Source of the DNA: Marinobacter alexandrii
GTDB lineage: Bacteria; Bacteroidota; Bacteroidia; Cytophagales; Cyclobacteriaceae
Reading direction: 5' to 3'
Length of the DNA: 64,000 nt
Assembly (NCBI GenBank): GCA_039984955.1
Contig: JBDWTN010000005.1
Coordinates: 744,001-808,000, forward strand
In this document: positions 44,046 to 53,631 of the stretch, one piece after another
How the letters are laid out: every line of letters begins with the position of its first letter
How positions within the stretch are numbered: position 1 is the stretch's first letter
Translations under genes and position numbers: made by a program
Notes under the pieces: model-generated
What the model was told of the DNA's origin: nothing
What the model saw: the letters and a program-made list of their open reading frames with translations, nothing else
The model's database searches: none

Positions 44046-45524
44046 ATGAAAATGAAAAATCTTATGTTATCTGGGCTTTTAATTTTTGGCTTGGCCAGCC
44101 AACTTGGTGCGCAATGCACAACGCCTAATTACGATTCAGGAACCAGCTCATTGTTTGAAGGAGTCGATGCTTCCATTATCAACTTATCTGATTTCGATGT
44201 GAGTAATAACACGTTTGCCCCTCACTGCGGAGTGACTTCTATGGATCTTCAGCTTACTTTCCAGGAAGACAAATCTTGGTGCGGCGATTATATCGATGCG
44301 GAATATAGAGTCTATGTATTGTATAAAAACTATGATTGTAATAATGGACAATATACCTCAATCAATTATGTTGGCTATGACAGTGGACCAATTGGGTATA
44401 ATGCAAACAACGGACTTAATACAACAACCATAAACGTACCAAATATTGTAGAGCACTCCGCTTACTATGTCCATGTTGAATACAGGTTGAAAAAAATAGG
44501 CTGCAATGTGTGGAAGGATTGGGAGCCTTGGTACAATTCTAGAAACTTCATCATCACCGAAACAGTACCCGGGAATACGAATGCTGAAGGCGAATTATTA
44601 TTTCCAAACTGTGTCAATGAATATCCTTCATTCTATGGAAATATGGAAGTTGCTGGGTTTGCACCTAATGATGATATTTATCTAAATACCATGAATTCTA
44701 TTGGAGATTGGTATAGTTGGGAAGTATTTGAATTCGACCTGAATTCATGGCAAAAAATACCTGGAACTGAGCAGCTCTCTCCAATCGTAAACCAAGCCTT
44801 TGGCATAGTACATCTTCATCAATTCTACTCTGCTGGATTTGATCCCGGAAAAATTTATGGTGTATCGCTAAATGTTGGGGCTTGTTGGAACAGTGAAGTC
44901 TATTTTTTCGAGATAAACCCGGTATCACTGGATGTTGATTTGCTAAACAGCAGCACAAGAGACCATACGGTTGGGGTCGCGACTTATACAGTTGAACAAT
45001 TGTGCTTAGGGTCGGCCAATAATTTCAAAGTTCGGGACACTTCATGTGAGAAAACTTGGAGTATATCGCTTGTCGAAGTGAACAACTCTTTACAACCTAT
45101 TGGACCAATGTACACCGATGCGGGAACCGGAGACGCTGGTTCGTATATTAGTTTAACTCCACTTTGGGGTGGCGGCAACTTAGCAGTACTTAATAAAATT
45201 TACAGGCTTCAATATAGTGTTACTGCACCTGCTCAAACTGAAACGATTTACTTTGAGTATAAATACTGCGATCCTAATCCCGTCTCTGATCCCGTCATGA
45301 AATTGTCTCCTAATCCTGCTTCAGAATATATAAGCGTACATGTGGCAGGAGTAGAAAATTTCGAAGTTAGTATTTTTGATATGACAGGAGAACTGGTCTA
45401 TCATAATGAACACTCGTCCTCCTCCAACAAAATCGACATTTCTGGTTTTTTCCGAGGGAATTATATACTTAGAGCATCTTTTGAAGAAATTGTTCTAACG
45501 GAGAGGTTCTCAAAAATGGAATAA
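44046..45524 (+). CDS. T9SS-secreted hypothetical protein
   Basis: A 492-residue secreted protein. I chose the ATG at 44046 (MKMKNLMLSGLLIFGLASQL), which begins a proper signal peptide; a TTG ten codons earlier is less likely. The body is beta-rich, with many Cys, Trp and Tyr residues and no domain I recognise. The last 75 residues are a T9SS type A sorting domain (MKLSPNPASEYISV, then FDMTGELVYHN, ISGFFRGNYILRA). It should pass the outer membrane through the type IX machinery. Function unknown. It is followed by a terminator that closely resembles the one before it. Confidence 0.85.
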   Translation: MKMKNLMLSGLLIFGLASQLGAQCTTPNYDSGTSSLFEGVDASIINLSDFDVSNNTFAPHCGVTSMDLQLTFQEDKSWCGDYIDAEYRVYVLYKNYDCNNGQYTSINYVGYDSGPIGYNANNGLNTTTINVPNIVEHSAYYVHVEYRLKKIGCNVWKDWEPWYNSRNFIITETVPGNTNAEGELLFPNCVNEYPSFYGNMEVAGFAPNDDIYLNTMNSIGDWYSWEVFEFDLNSWQKIPGTEQLSPIVNQAFGIVHLHQFYSAGFDPGKIYGVSLNVGACWNSEVYFFEINPVSLDVDLLNSSTRDHTVGVATYTVEQLCLGSANNFKVRDTSCEKTWSISLVEVNNSLQPIGPMYTDAGTGDAGSYISLTPLWGGGNLAVLNKIYRLQYSVTAPAQTETIYFEYKYCDPNPVSDPVMKLSPNPASEYISVHVAGVENFEVSIFDMTGELVYHNEHSSSSNKIDISGFFRGNYILRASFEEIVLTERFSKME

Positions 45525-45579
45525 ACACCTTGAAAGCACCCCTTGATGGGGTATAAGGAGACCAACTAGCAACCTATCT

Positions 45580-45613
45580 AAAGCCGAGCTGAAAAGTTCG
45601 GCTTTCTTTTTTG
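45580..45613 (+). terminator. Terminator after the T9SS-secreted hypothetical gene
   Basis: The stem AAAGCCGAGCT/AGTTCGGCTTT has a GAAA loop and is followed by CTTTTTTTT-like sequence. A smaller hairpin ACCCC/GGGGT precedes it. Confidence 0.82.
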
Positions 45614-45640
45614 TAAGAGATAAGATTATATTTAATTGGT

Positions 45641-46057
45641 ATGAAAACATTTTTTGTTCTATTTTCTATCATTGTATCAACGGTATTGACCTCTTGTGAG
45701 AGACCAGAATGCAACAATGAAAATCTCATATTCAGTAATTATAGTCCTGAATCTGATGTGTATAAGGCAGAATTAGCCTCTCAATTACAGCAGGTAGATC
45801 AATCAAAACTGACTTATTGGCTTCAAAAGTATGAGGCACAAGACGAGAAGGAATCTTTATACTTTTATGTTCAAGGCGATGATCTATGTGCAATACTCAC
45901 TCTAACAATGAATCATTGGGATCGATTAGAAAACCTAAGAGAAAAGAAGGGGGTGACTTACCGCGGAGCGGAGTTCACAAATTTGACGTTCCACATGGAA
46001 AAAGATTCTTTATCAACTGAGTTCATATACAAAACTCACGATAGTATCATCGACTAG
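45641..46057 (+). CDS. Small lipoprotein, hypothetical
   Basis: A 138-residue protein with a lipoprotein signal (lipobox LTSC, Cys about 19) followed by ERPECNNENL, which is acidic and compatible with surface display. The mature part is about 120 residues, mixed alpha/beta, with two further cysteines (about 24 and 83) that could form a disulfide. No family recognised. It lies directly behind a terminator and 74 bp before the glycosylase gene, so it is probably its own unit. Confidence 0.7.
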   Translation: MKTFFVLFSIIVSTVLTSCERPECNNENLIFSNYSPESDVYKAELASQLQQVDQSKLTYWLQKYEAQDEKESLYFYVQGDDLCAILTLTMNHWDRLENLREKKGVTYRGAEFTNLTFHMEKDSLSTEFIYKTHDSIID

Positions 46058-46131
46058 ATCAATAACTCAATTTCAATGCCTTTTTATCCTAAACAAATTG
46101 AAGATTCTTTCATCCTCTCAAAGTTCGATAC

Positions 46132-46758
46132 ATGAAAGATTACTTAGTCAAAGGTCCTGACAATAAGGTACGATGTTCTTATCTCATACATGACGCAGAC
46201 TTCAAGAAATACCATGATGAAGAATGGGGCCGTCCCGTTTCAGAAGACAGAAGGCTATTTGAAAAGATCTGCATTGAAGGCTTTGTCTCGGGTCTTTCAT
46301 ACATCACCTTGTTAAAGAAAAGAGAAAATTTCAGAGAGGCATTTGACAACTTCGATCATGAAAAAGTAGCAAGCTATGATGAAGAAAAACTAAATGTCTT
46401 GATGCAAAACAAGGGACTGATTCGGAATAAGCGGAAACTTAAATCAGTGATCAATAACGCCAAAAGAATGCCTGCTATGATTGAAGAATTTGGATCATTG
46501 GCCAAATTCGTTTGGAGTTTTCGTCCTGATTCAAAGAACCGGCCGGGTGAATTCAATCCACAAACTTTGAAGGAGGTCACCAAAACCAAAGAGTCAGAAG
46601 AATTAGCCAGAGCATTAAAGAAAAGAGGCTGGACCTATGTAGGGCCTACCAATATGTATGCAATGATGCAATCAGTGGGCATAGTCAATGATCACTTTTC
46701 AGGATGTCATTATAGAGAAGAGTGTTTAAGAGAGATGAAAGTTTTTCAAATTCCTTGA
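46132..46758 (+). CDS. tag: DNA-3-methyladenine glycosylase I
   Basis: Base-excision repair enzyme that removes 3-methyladenine from alkylated DNA. The 208 residues carry the family signature: RCSYL near the N-terminus (zinc Cys), YHDEEWGRP (zinc His), LFEKICIEGFVSGLSYITLLKKRENFREAF and the C-terminal zinc pair in HFSGCHYREEC. The usual SGLSW is SGLSY here, a conservative change close to the base pocket. Length is slightly above the E. coli enzyme. A small exported protein gene follows 35 bp later. Confidence 0.93.
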   Translation: MKDYLVKGPDNKVRCSYLIHDADFKKYHDEEWGRPVSEDRRLFEKICIEGFVSGLSYITLLKKRENFREAFDNFDHEKVASYDEEKLNVLMQNKGLIRNKRKLKSVINNAKRMPAMIEEFGSLAKFVWSFRPDSKNRPGEFNPQTLKEVTKTKESEELARALKKRGWTYVGPTNMYAMMQSVGIVNDHFSGCHYREECLREMKVFQIP

Positions 46759-46793
46759 AGTATCTTTATTAAGGAGCAATCAATCATTATCTC

Positions 46794-47237
46794 ATGGTTA
46801 AGTACACACCAATCATTACTTTTTTTAGCATCATTTTAAGTGGGTGTAGCAACCAGGAAACGAATAACATTGATCAATGGAAATCAGAAATCATACAAGT
46901 TGAGAAAGACTTTAATGACATGGCTCAGGAAAAAGGTCTTATAGAGGCGTTCCATCATTTTGCTGCAGTTGATGGGGTAATTAAAAGAAACAGAAAGATC
47001 GTAAAAGGGAAAATAGCCATTCGAGATTGGTATAAGGAAGACGTAAGACCGAATGAAACACTCACCTGGAAGCCTACTTTCGTCGACGTAAGTAGTTCGG
47101 GAGACCTTGCCTATACATATGGTAACTATGTTTTTTCTTCAACAGATTCTACCGGCATCAAAAAGGAAAGCAAGGGAATTTTTCATACCGTATGGAAAAG
47201 GCAAGAGGACGGCAATTGGAGGTTTGTTTGGGACTAA
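46794..47237 (+). CDS. SnoaL/DUF4440-like lipoprotein
   Basis: A 147-residue protein with a lipoprotein signal (lipobox LSGC, Cys about 19). The mature domain looks like an NTF2-like fold of the DUF4440 type. It has an N-terminal helix (VEKDFNDMAQEKGLIEAFHHFAA), GKIAIRDWYKE, GDLAYTYGNYVF, and a final strand HTVWKRQEDGNWRFVWD typical of this family. Such proteins bind small ligands or act as ketosteroid-isomerase-like scaffolds; no activity can be assigned. The stop is 2 bp from the convergent giant beta-helix gene. Confidence 0.82.
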   Translation: MVKYTPIITFFSIILSGCSNQETNNIDQWKSEIIQVEKDFNDMAQEKGLIEAFHHFAAVDGVIKRNRKIVKGKIAIRDWYKEDVRPNETLTWKPTFVDVSSSGDLAYTYGNYVFSSTDSTGIKKESKGIFHTVWKRQEDGNWRFVWD

Positions 47238-47239
47238 TA

Positions 47240-50200
47240 TCAATCTTTTACAACTTTTCCTTGATACACACTTCCGTCTACCAGCTCTACCCGAATCAAG
47301 TAATGGCCTTCAGACAAATCAGAAACCGGCAATAAATTTTGCTCCATACTATCGATACTTCTATGAAGCTTTCCTTTCAAATCATAAAAAACTGCCTTCT
47401 TAAAGTATCCTTCTTCAATTCCTTGAATTTGAATGAAATCTGTGGCAGGATTTGGGTATACTTTTATGCTAATATCTGACAAATCAGGTAACACTATGAT
47501 GGTCGAAGAATACTCAAAAGACCCGTCAAAGTCCACCATCTTTAATCGATAGTATAGTTTACCTGTCTGATTCGCAACATCAGTAAATTGATAGTCAATC
47601 CTGATATTACTAGTTCCTTGAGACGATATTTTTCCCATGGATACAAACTCAGTTCCTTCTTGATTCAATCGTTCTATCTGAAAATATTCCGAATTGCTTT
47701 CAGACAATGTTGACCATACAAGTCTTACCAATCTATTTTCCATTTCGCCACTAAAATCAATCAATTCTACGGGTAGTGGGTTAGCATCAGAATCCGTGGA
47801 ATAAATAGTGAATTCACTGAAAGTCGACGTTTGAGCAGTAATGACAAATGGATCAGTGCCAGCAGCACCTACCAGAGACAACTCTTGCCAATCTGTACCA
47901 TCGAAACGCAAAATCCCCATCGTAGATGCATCCGTCGCATTATCTCCTCCATCAATTTCAATAGCTACATTGGTATTTCCGGGAGTTCCCGCAACCACAT
48001 CAATGCCCCAATAACGAAAATCTAAGGTACTTTCTATATTACCAGTAAGTTCCGCACTTGCTGTTCCATGAAGGTCTCTTACATCTCCAAAAGTTCCACC
48101 ACCTACAGGTGTAGTTTCAGCAATATGTGAAACAGAAAAAGTTGTCGCATTGGTTGGAGTAAGTGTTACAGGCCGATATGCGCCCTCATCTCCTGCGGGA
48201 AAAGTATAAAAACCTGCTGCTCCAATAGCAACTTCCATTTTTCCTTCTATGTGATTGCTCGCATTAAAAGACCCTGCTACTACACTATTCAAGGTAAGCG
48301 TTGGATCATCTGACTTATCTCCATCATCCAGATCAATATCTAAAATACCGCTTGTTAAAGTCAGTATACTATTGATCTCTAAATTTGACAATACTGAAAA
48401 ATCACCTCCATTAAGTGTAACATCATCAATGGTAGTGCCAGCTTGTGGATTAATACCTACGTTTTTTGAAACAGTCAGTGTTTCAGCATAGTCATCTTGA
48501 AGAATTGTAATGGAGCCATCTGTATTTACCAGATCATGTCCTTCTTGAAGTCTATCAGAAGCACCTCCAGTCTGCGTTCCAAATGTCGTCACCGTAATGG
48601 CATCAAAGTCACCTTGAAAACCGACTGAAACACCATCAGAATCTGTTCCATCATTTAACCATGGTGTAATATCTATCAGTGTAGAAGAAGATAAAAATGA
48701 TTGAATTGTGATCTCATCAGATGAACCTAACCAGTTTGCCGAAAGATTCATGGTACTTCCGGTTATGCCTTGTGCAATAGTTCCATTACCATTATTGGTA
48801 ATGGAACTATTCGATACAGTTATACTTCCGCCCACCGAAGCATGTAATCCTGTTGTTGTAAAGTTAGACTGAGTTGCTGCATTCGTAATCACGCATTGAT
48901 CAACAATAGCTGTCCCACCATTTCTAGCTATGATACTAAAGCCAGGATTTCCTCCTGTTCCTCTTGGATCAAATCCATTCCCAGTGATAGTCGATGTGCT
49001 CACGTTGGCCGTAGCATCCTCTCCCCTCACAAATATTCCTCTATTCAGGTTGTCATGAATGTTTGAATCAGTAATTGTATAATCAATAGAGACATCATCG
49101 TCCGTAAAGTCACCCAGATAGATACCAGAATAATCGCTGGCGGCATTGCCTACCCCTGAAATATCTACCCCGCTTATCACAAGCGTGATATCATCAGCGG
49201 AGGTAGCAGAGCCCGATACGAATGAATAGATGCCTGCTTGTGCATCCGGGGAAGCAACATCCGCATCTGGGTTTACAAATCCTGACATGGTAACATTGGA
49301 AATACTGGCCGTGCTAGGATTAAACCCAACACCATCCGTGTTATCTATTTCGATTCCTTTAACACACCCAGTGTAGATCCCACCATCTATGCTTACAGTG
49401 GGTGTTGCATTCAAGTTGTACCCAAAGAAACCATAGGATGCTGTTTGAATATCATTGCTGGAAAAGTCAGCATTAGTTGTACCTGTTATATTCTGAGCAT
49501 TAATCCCAAAACTAGGATTCGTAGCGTTAAGTGGATCTTCAAGGTTTAACATCTCAATAGCGTTACTAGAAATAGTTAAACTACCAGAAGTAATTCCGCT
49601 AATGGCTATGCCAGCAGAGTTAGCAAAAATAACATTGTTAGATGCGGTTAATCCAGCAAATCCAGTATTGGAAATTGCCGTTGAATGATTAGAGGATGCA
49701 TTATCAGCACCGAATTGGAAGCCATCTATCGTAACATCTGCAGCTCCAACCAATATCCCTACATTGGCACTACCTGGCTCAATAATGGATTCTGCTAAAC
49801 GCGTACCTGAGCCTGCCGTTCCTTGATTAGCGCCATTGAGGGTAACGGACTTACCAATGGATAAATTCTCTGAGTAGGTACCAGCATTTACTGTAACAGT
49901 CCCGCTTGCACTCACCAACGTGATTCCTTCACTTATTCTACCAGAACTTCCAGTTTGTGTTCCTGCTGCACCTACGATCAAACTGCTAAAGTCTCCTTGA
50001 AAACCGGATGTAACCAGATCTGTATCAGTCCCATCTGCTAACCAAGGAGTAAAATCAACCCCTGTCAAATCAACCAATCCTTCAATTGTAGTTTGCGTAG
50101 TAGTTCCCAGCCAATTGCTAGACAAATCTATTGTTCCACCAGATTGTATCTCAGCTAAATCTCCATTTCCATTTTGATCAAAACTATTGTCCGATGCTGA

Positions 50201-52087
50201 AATGATTCCACTGGATTGCGCAAGCAAAGCATCTACCGTTCCTGATCCGGGATTAATGATCGTACAATTTGAAATATTCAAAGTACCTCTTGCAAAAACA
50301 ACTCCACCAGCTCCTGAACTAAAAGGATTTGATCCATTACTTGTTATCGAAGTTTGACTTACCGTTGTTATTGCATTTCTTCCTCTGGAATATATACCTC
50401 TGTTAAGATTATCATGAATGTTGCTATTCGATAATGTTGCTGTAATCGCTATTCCATCATCATCGCTTCCATCAAATGGACCCGCGGCTTGAAAATCTGC
50501 CATATAAATGGCTGCATAGTCGGTGTTTCCATTTCCAATTCCTGAAATGTCAATATTATCCATAGAGATAATTAAGTCATCGGTTGCAGTGGCATTACCC
50601 GTCACGAATGCATAAATACCAGCTTGAGTATCAGGTTGAGCTAAGTCAGCATCCGGACCTGTGAAACCTGACATAGTCACATTCTGAATATCCACTGTAC
50701 TAGGATTGAAATTGCCTAAGCCATCTGTATTATTGATTTCGATTCCTTTTGTACATGCTGTGTATGACCCACCACTAATGACTCCTGTTGTCGATGATGA
50801 AATGTTATAGCCAAAAAAACCATATGAGGCAGTTTGAACATCATTATTTGTAAAGTCAGCATCTGTGGTTCCAGTAAGGTTTTGAGTCAAAATTCCAATA
50901 CTTGCCACAGCAGCATTCAATGGATCTTCCAGGTTGATCATCGCAACGAGGTTATCATCCACTAAAATGCTTCCAGAAGATGCATTGTTGATTGAAATAC
51001 CAACACCATTTGCGTTAATAACATTGTTTTGAATACTCAGTCCAGTATTTCCATCACTTGAGATGCCTGTCGTGATATTAGAGGTAGTACTATTTGTTCC
51101 AAATTGAAAGCCATCAACAGTTACATCATCAGATGTAATAGTTATTCCTACATTATTTGATCCTGGCTCAATGATCGCTTCTGTACCACGACTTCCAGAG
51201 GCAGCAATACCTTGATTAGCTCCATTTAAGGTAAGAGATTTAGTTATAGAGATGCTTTCAGCATAGGTGCCTTGCACAACAGATATAGTCCCTCCTGTTA
51301 GTGCCAGATCTATTCCTGACTGAATGAATTGTTTAGGCTCACTAGCTATACCCAAGCCATCATCATTTGCTACAGAGGCGTCTACAAAGACATTAGCAAG
51401 TCCATTTTCAGACCCTAATGTTGATCTTACCTGTTGAAAATCATTCAGGTCATTATCTGTATCTGTTCCATTGGCAATTCTAGCCACGGACTCATCATCT
51501 ATCCCAGATGCATCTCCACCTGAAGCAGTTCCATCATGCGCTCCATCTCCGTCTCCATCTCCTTCTACATCATCTCCGATCTCCAGATCATCAACTATTG
51601 CACTTGTGTTATCTCTCAAGACAATGAAAACATCATTTGTCATACTCTCACTAGAAAGAGGGTTCCCTAGCACTAGGTAATCTCCAGCTTGTGTATTGGT
51701 AAATGATCCTGATCCAAAATACACACTCTCCTGAAAAGCTCCTGTACTAGTTGCATCTCTACTGGTTAAGTCTCCACTAAAAAAACCTCCATCCGTGACC
51801 TCTATGGTCCATCCGGTCAGATCCAGGCCATTGGCAGTGATGTATAATTCGATCCATTCATCAGTACCCTGAGTGACAGTAACTCCGCCTATGGTTCCAT
51901 CAAATCCATTTGCACTCCAATCCTGTTGAGGATCGGTAACAACTTCGTTAATAAGAACTTGTGAAAATATTGAGTTGGAGGATAATAGCACAATCAATAG
52001 AATCAACCTGGATTTATTGACAATAAATCTGGATTGAGCCAAGACGGTAGCTATTAAACCCAATGGAAAATGTGCTGGTGAGGCCAT
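47240..52087 (-). CDS. Giant T9SS-secreted parallel beta-helix protein with lamin-tail domain
   Basis: A 1615-residue secreted protein. The signal peptide (KSRLILLIVLLSSNSIFSQ) is preceded by about 25 residues, so the true start may be internal. A lamin-tail domain comes first (VLINEVVTDPQ, WIELYIT). Right-handed beta-helix repeats follow. They are organised in two long tandem blocks of about 460 residues (about 230-697 and 698-1158) that share ESIxIxKSLTLNGANQG, EPGSxNVGI, QTASYGFFGYN, SNIHDNLNRGI and DITPWLxDGTD; a third block begins and breaks off. After a beta domain and an FN3-like segment (PVELIDFSGE) comes a T9SS type A sorting domain (VYPNPATDFIQI). Role: probably adhesin or polysaccharide-acting surface protein; no catalytic residues are evident. 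Confidence 0.85.
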   Translation of the reverse strand: MASPAHFPLGLIATVLAQSRFIVNKSRLILLIVLLSSNSIFSQVLINEVVTDPQQDWSANGFDGTIGGVTVTQGTDEWIELYITANGLDLTGWTIEVTDGGFFSGDLTSRDATSTGAFQESVYFGSGSFTNTQAGDYLVLGNPLSSESMTNDVFIVLRDNTSAIVDDLEIGDDVEGDGDGDGAHDGTASGGDASGIDDESVARIANGTDTDNDLNDFQQVRSTLGSENGLANVFVDASVANDDGLGIASEPKQFIQSGIDLALTGGTISVVQGTYAESISITKSLTLNGANQGIAASGSRGTEAIIEPGSNNVGITITSDDVTVDGFQFGTNSTTSNITTGISSDGNTGLSIQNNVINANGVGISINNASSGSILVDDNLVAMINLEDPLNAAVASIGILTQNLTGTTDADFTNNDVQTASYGFFGYNISSSTTGVISGGSYTACTKGIEINNTDGLGNFNPSTVDIQNVTMSGFTGPDADLAQPDTQAGIYAFVTGNATATDDLIISMDNIDISGIGNGNTDYAAIYMADFQAAGPFDGSDDDGIAITATLSNSNIHDNLNRGIYSRGRNAITTVSQTSITSNGSNPFSSGAGGVVFARGTLNISNCTIINPGSGTVDALLAQSSGIISASDNSFDQNGNGDLAEIQSGGTIDLSSNWLGTTTQTTIEGLVDLTGVDFTPWLADGTDTDLVTSGFQGDFSSLIVGAAGTQTGSSGRISEGITLVSASGTVTVNAGTYSENLSIGKSVTLNGANQGTAGSGTRLAESIIEPGSANVGILVGAADVTIDGFQFGADNASSNHSTAISNTGFAGLTASNNVIFANSAGIAISGITSGSLTISSNAIEMLNLEDPLNATNPSFGINAQNITGTTNADFSSNDIQTASYGFFGYNLNATPTVSIDGGIYTGCVKGIEIDNTDGVGFNPSTASISNVTMSGFVNPDADVASPDAQAGIYSFVSGSATSADDITLVISGVDISGVGNAASDYSGIYLGDFTDDDVSIDYTITDSNIHDNLNRGIFVRGEDATANVSTSTITGNGFDPRGTGGNPGFSIIARNGGTAIVDQCVITNAATQSNFTTTGLHASVGGSITVSNSSITNNGNGTIAQGITGSTMNLSANWLGSSDEITIQSFLSSSTLIDITPWLNDGTDSDGVSVGFQGDFDAITVTTFGTQTGGASDRLQEGHDLVNTDGSITILQDDYAETLTVSKNVGINPQAGTTIDDVTLNGGDFSVLSNLEINSILTLTSGILDIDLDDGDKSDDPTLTLNSVVAGSFNASNHIEGKMEVAIGAAGFYTFPAGDEGAYRPVTLTPTNATTFSVSHIAETTPVGGGTFGDVRDLHGTASAELTGNIESTLDFRYWGIDVVAGTPGNTNVAIEIDGGDNATDASTMGILRFDGTDWQELSLVGAAGTDPFVITAQTSTFSEFTIYSTDSDANPLPVELIDFSGEMENRLVRLVWSTLSESNSEYFQIERLNQEGTEFVSMGKISSQGTSNIRIDYQFTDVANQTGKLYYRLKMVDFDGSFEYSSTIIVLPDLSDISIKVYPNPATDFIQIQGIEEGYFKKAVFYDLKGKLHRSIDSMEQNLLPVSDLSEGHYLIRVELVDGSVYQGKVVKD

Positions 52088-52249
52088 AACTGGGTGGTTT
52101 AAAAACAGAAAGCTAAAGAAAAAACAGTCAAATAAAGAGAATCACTTATTATCAAATTTGTAAGATTTGATTCGGGAAGTATATTATACTTAACGCTATA
52201 ATTATATCATAATCTTTAAAAAATACCATTATAAGGTATGCAACTAAAG

Positions 52250-53299
52250 TTAAATATCTACCTTATCTAACTTGTCTGAAGCTTCTTCTTTGTCCTCTTT
52301 ATCTGCATATTCTTTAGATACAATTGCATGGGTCGATGGATTTAACGTCACCTCTATAAATATTGGAAAGTGATCACTGTTAAAATTATTTAGCCTCTTC
52401 ATTCCCGCAACTCGAAAATGATGACTTAAAAACACATGATCAAGCGGCCATCTAAGCAAATATTTTTGTGCATGAAAGGTATTGAAGAACCCTCTCCCCA
52501 CTCTAGGGTCTAACAGTCCACTGAGTCTCATAAAGAGACGTGTAGTATGAGACCATGCTACATCATTCATATCGCCAGTTACAATTACTGGTATTTCACT
52601 CTCCTTCACTTTTCTCCCAATCACAACAAGTTCGGCATCTCGCTGCGTAGACTCATCATTTTCACCAGGAGCCGGTGGTCTTGGGTGTAATCCATAAAAC
52701 TGTATTAGTTCTCCAGAGCTTAACTCAATCTTCGTATGAATGGAAGGAACGTCTTCCTCTACAAGAAATTCAATACTTGATTCCTTCAAAGGACATTTGG
52801 CATATAAGATCATGCCGTACGTATTATTCAATGGATGCGCTACACTGTTTGGATATAGTTCATCAAGAGCTGTTCGAATACTAGCATGCCATTTTTGATC
52901 TACCTCAACAAGCAGCAATAAGTCAGCATCTACATCCTTTACTACTTTTAGAAACCCTTCATAATTATCATTACTCATTAAGACATTAGCACTCAGGATT
53001 TTTAACCGCGTTGTATCTTTCTCGCTTTTTGGAAGCGCTTTTCTATATAGGCTTGTGTAAGGAACTATAACTGTTATCCTATAAATGAAGAAAGCAGACA
53101 ATAATCCAACAATAAAGCCCTCTCCTACCCCCTCAAATTGATAAACGAATAACCAACCAATAATACATATAGCCCCAAGAACAGTGAATTGCACAAAAGG
53201 AAAATCAAATCCTCTGATCCACCATTCTTCACGCTTTGAGAGTGGAGCTATAGAAGAAATGATAAAAATTATGCTGAGTATCAGTAGGACAATTTTCAC
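52250..53299 (-). CDS. Membrane-anchored endonuclease/exonuclease/phosphatase-family protein
   Basis: A 349-residue protein with three N-terminal membrane segments (IVLLILSIIFIISSI, FTVLGAICIIGWLFVYQF, FIVGLLSAFFIYRITVI). An EEP-fold domain follows (about 100-330): SANVLMSN with the first Asn, LLLLVEVDQKW (metal Glu), YGLHPRPP, VTGDMNDVAWS (Asp and Asn), and NSDHFPIFIEV (final Asp-His). All usual metal and catalytic residues are present. The family includes nucleases, phosphodiesterases and phosphatases; membrane-bound Bacteroidota members are of unknown substrate. The gene is divergent from the Band-7 gene across an AT-rich spacer. Confidence 0.86.
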   Translation of the reverse strand: MKIVLLILSIIFIISSIAPLSKREEWWIRGFDFPFVQFTVLGAICIIGWLFVYQFEGVGEGFIVGLLSAFFIYRITVIVPYTSLYRKALPKSEKDTTRLKILSANVLMSNDNYEGFLKVVKDVDADLLLLVEVDQKWHASIRTALDELYPNSVAHPLNNTYGMILYAKCPLKESSIEFLVEEDVPSIHTKIELSSGELIQFYGLHPRPPAPGENDESTQRDAELVVIGRKVKESEIPVIVTGDMNDVAWSHTTRLFMRLSGLLDPRVGRGFFNTFHAQKYLLRWPLDHVFLSHHFRVAGMKRLNNFNSDHFPIFIEVTLNPSTHAIVSKEYADKEDKEEASDKLDKVDI

Positions 53300-53631
53300 T
53301 TCGGCTAATATAACTAAACGAATACTCCAGAAGAATTATCAAATATTTGTATAAACAAATACACACAAAGTATACCTAACTCATTATCAGCTTATTACTG
53401 CAATTTTTATCAGAATAATATTTCAATAATTTCCAGCAATAACACACTATTAGTATATAATTCTAATAATAATTAATATTAAGTATTATCAATCATATAT
53501 TAATTGATTATCAAAATAATATTCTTAAAAATGAAACATTAGTAAAATTATCAACGTATATATAATTGTGTATTTGTAAAAGCAACTACACAAATTTTTA
53601 ATATATGTTTCACTTCTAAATTTGAAAACCT
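53300..53631. other. AT-rich divergent intergenic region
   Basis: These 332 bp separate the divergent EEP-domain and Band-7 genes. The DNA is very AT-rich, with short imperfect dyads (for example TATCAAT and ATTGATTA around 53488-53515). I see no open frame with a credible start, no RNA gene and no clear operator. It should hold both promoters. Confidence 0.6.
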
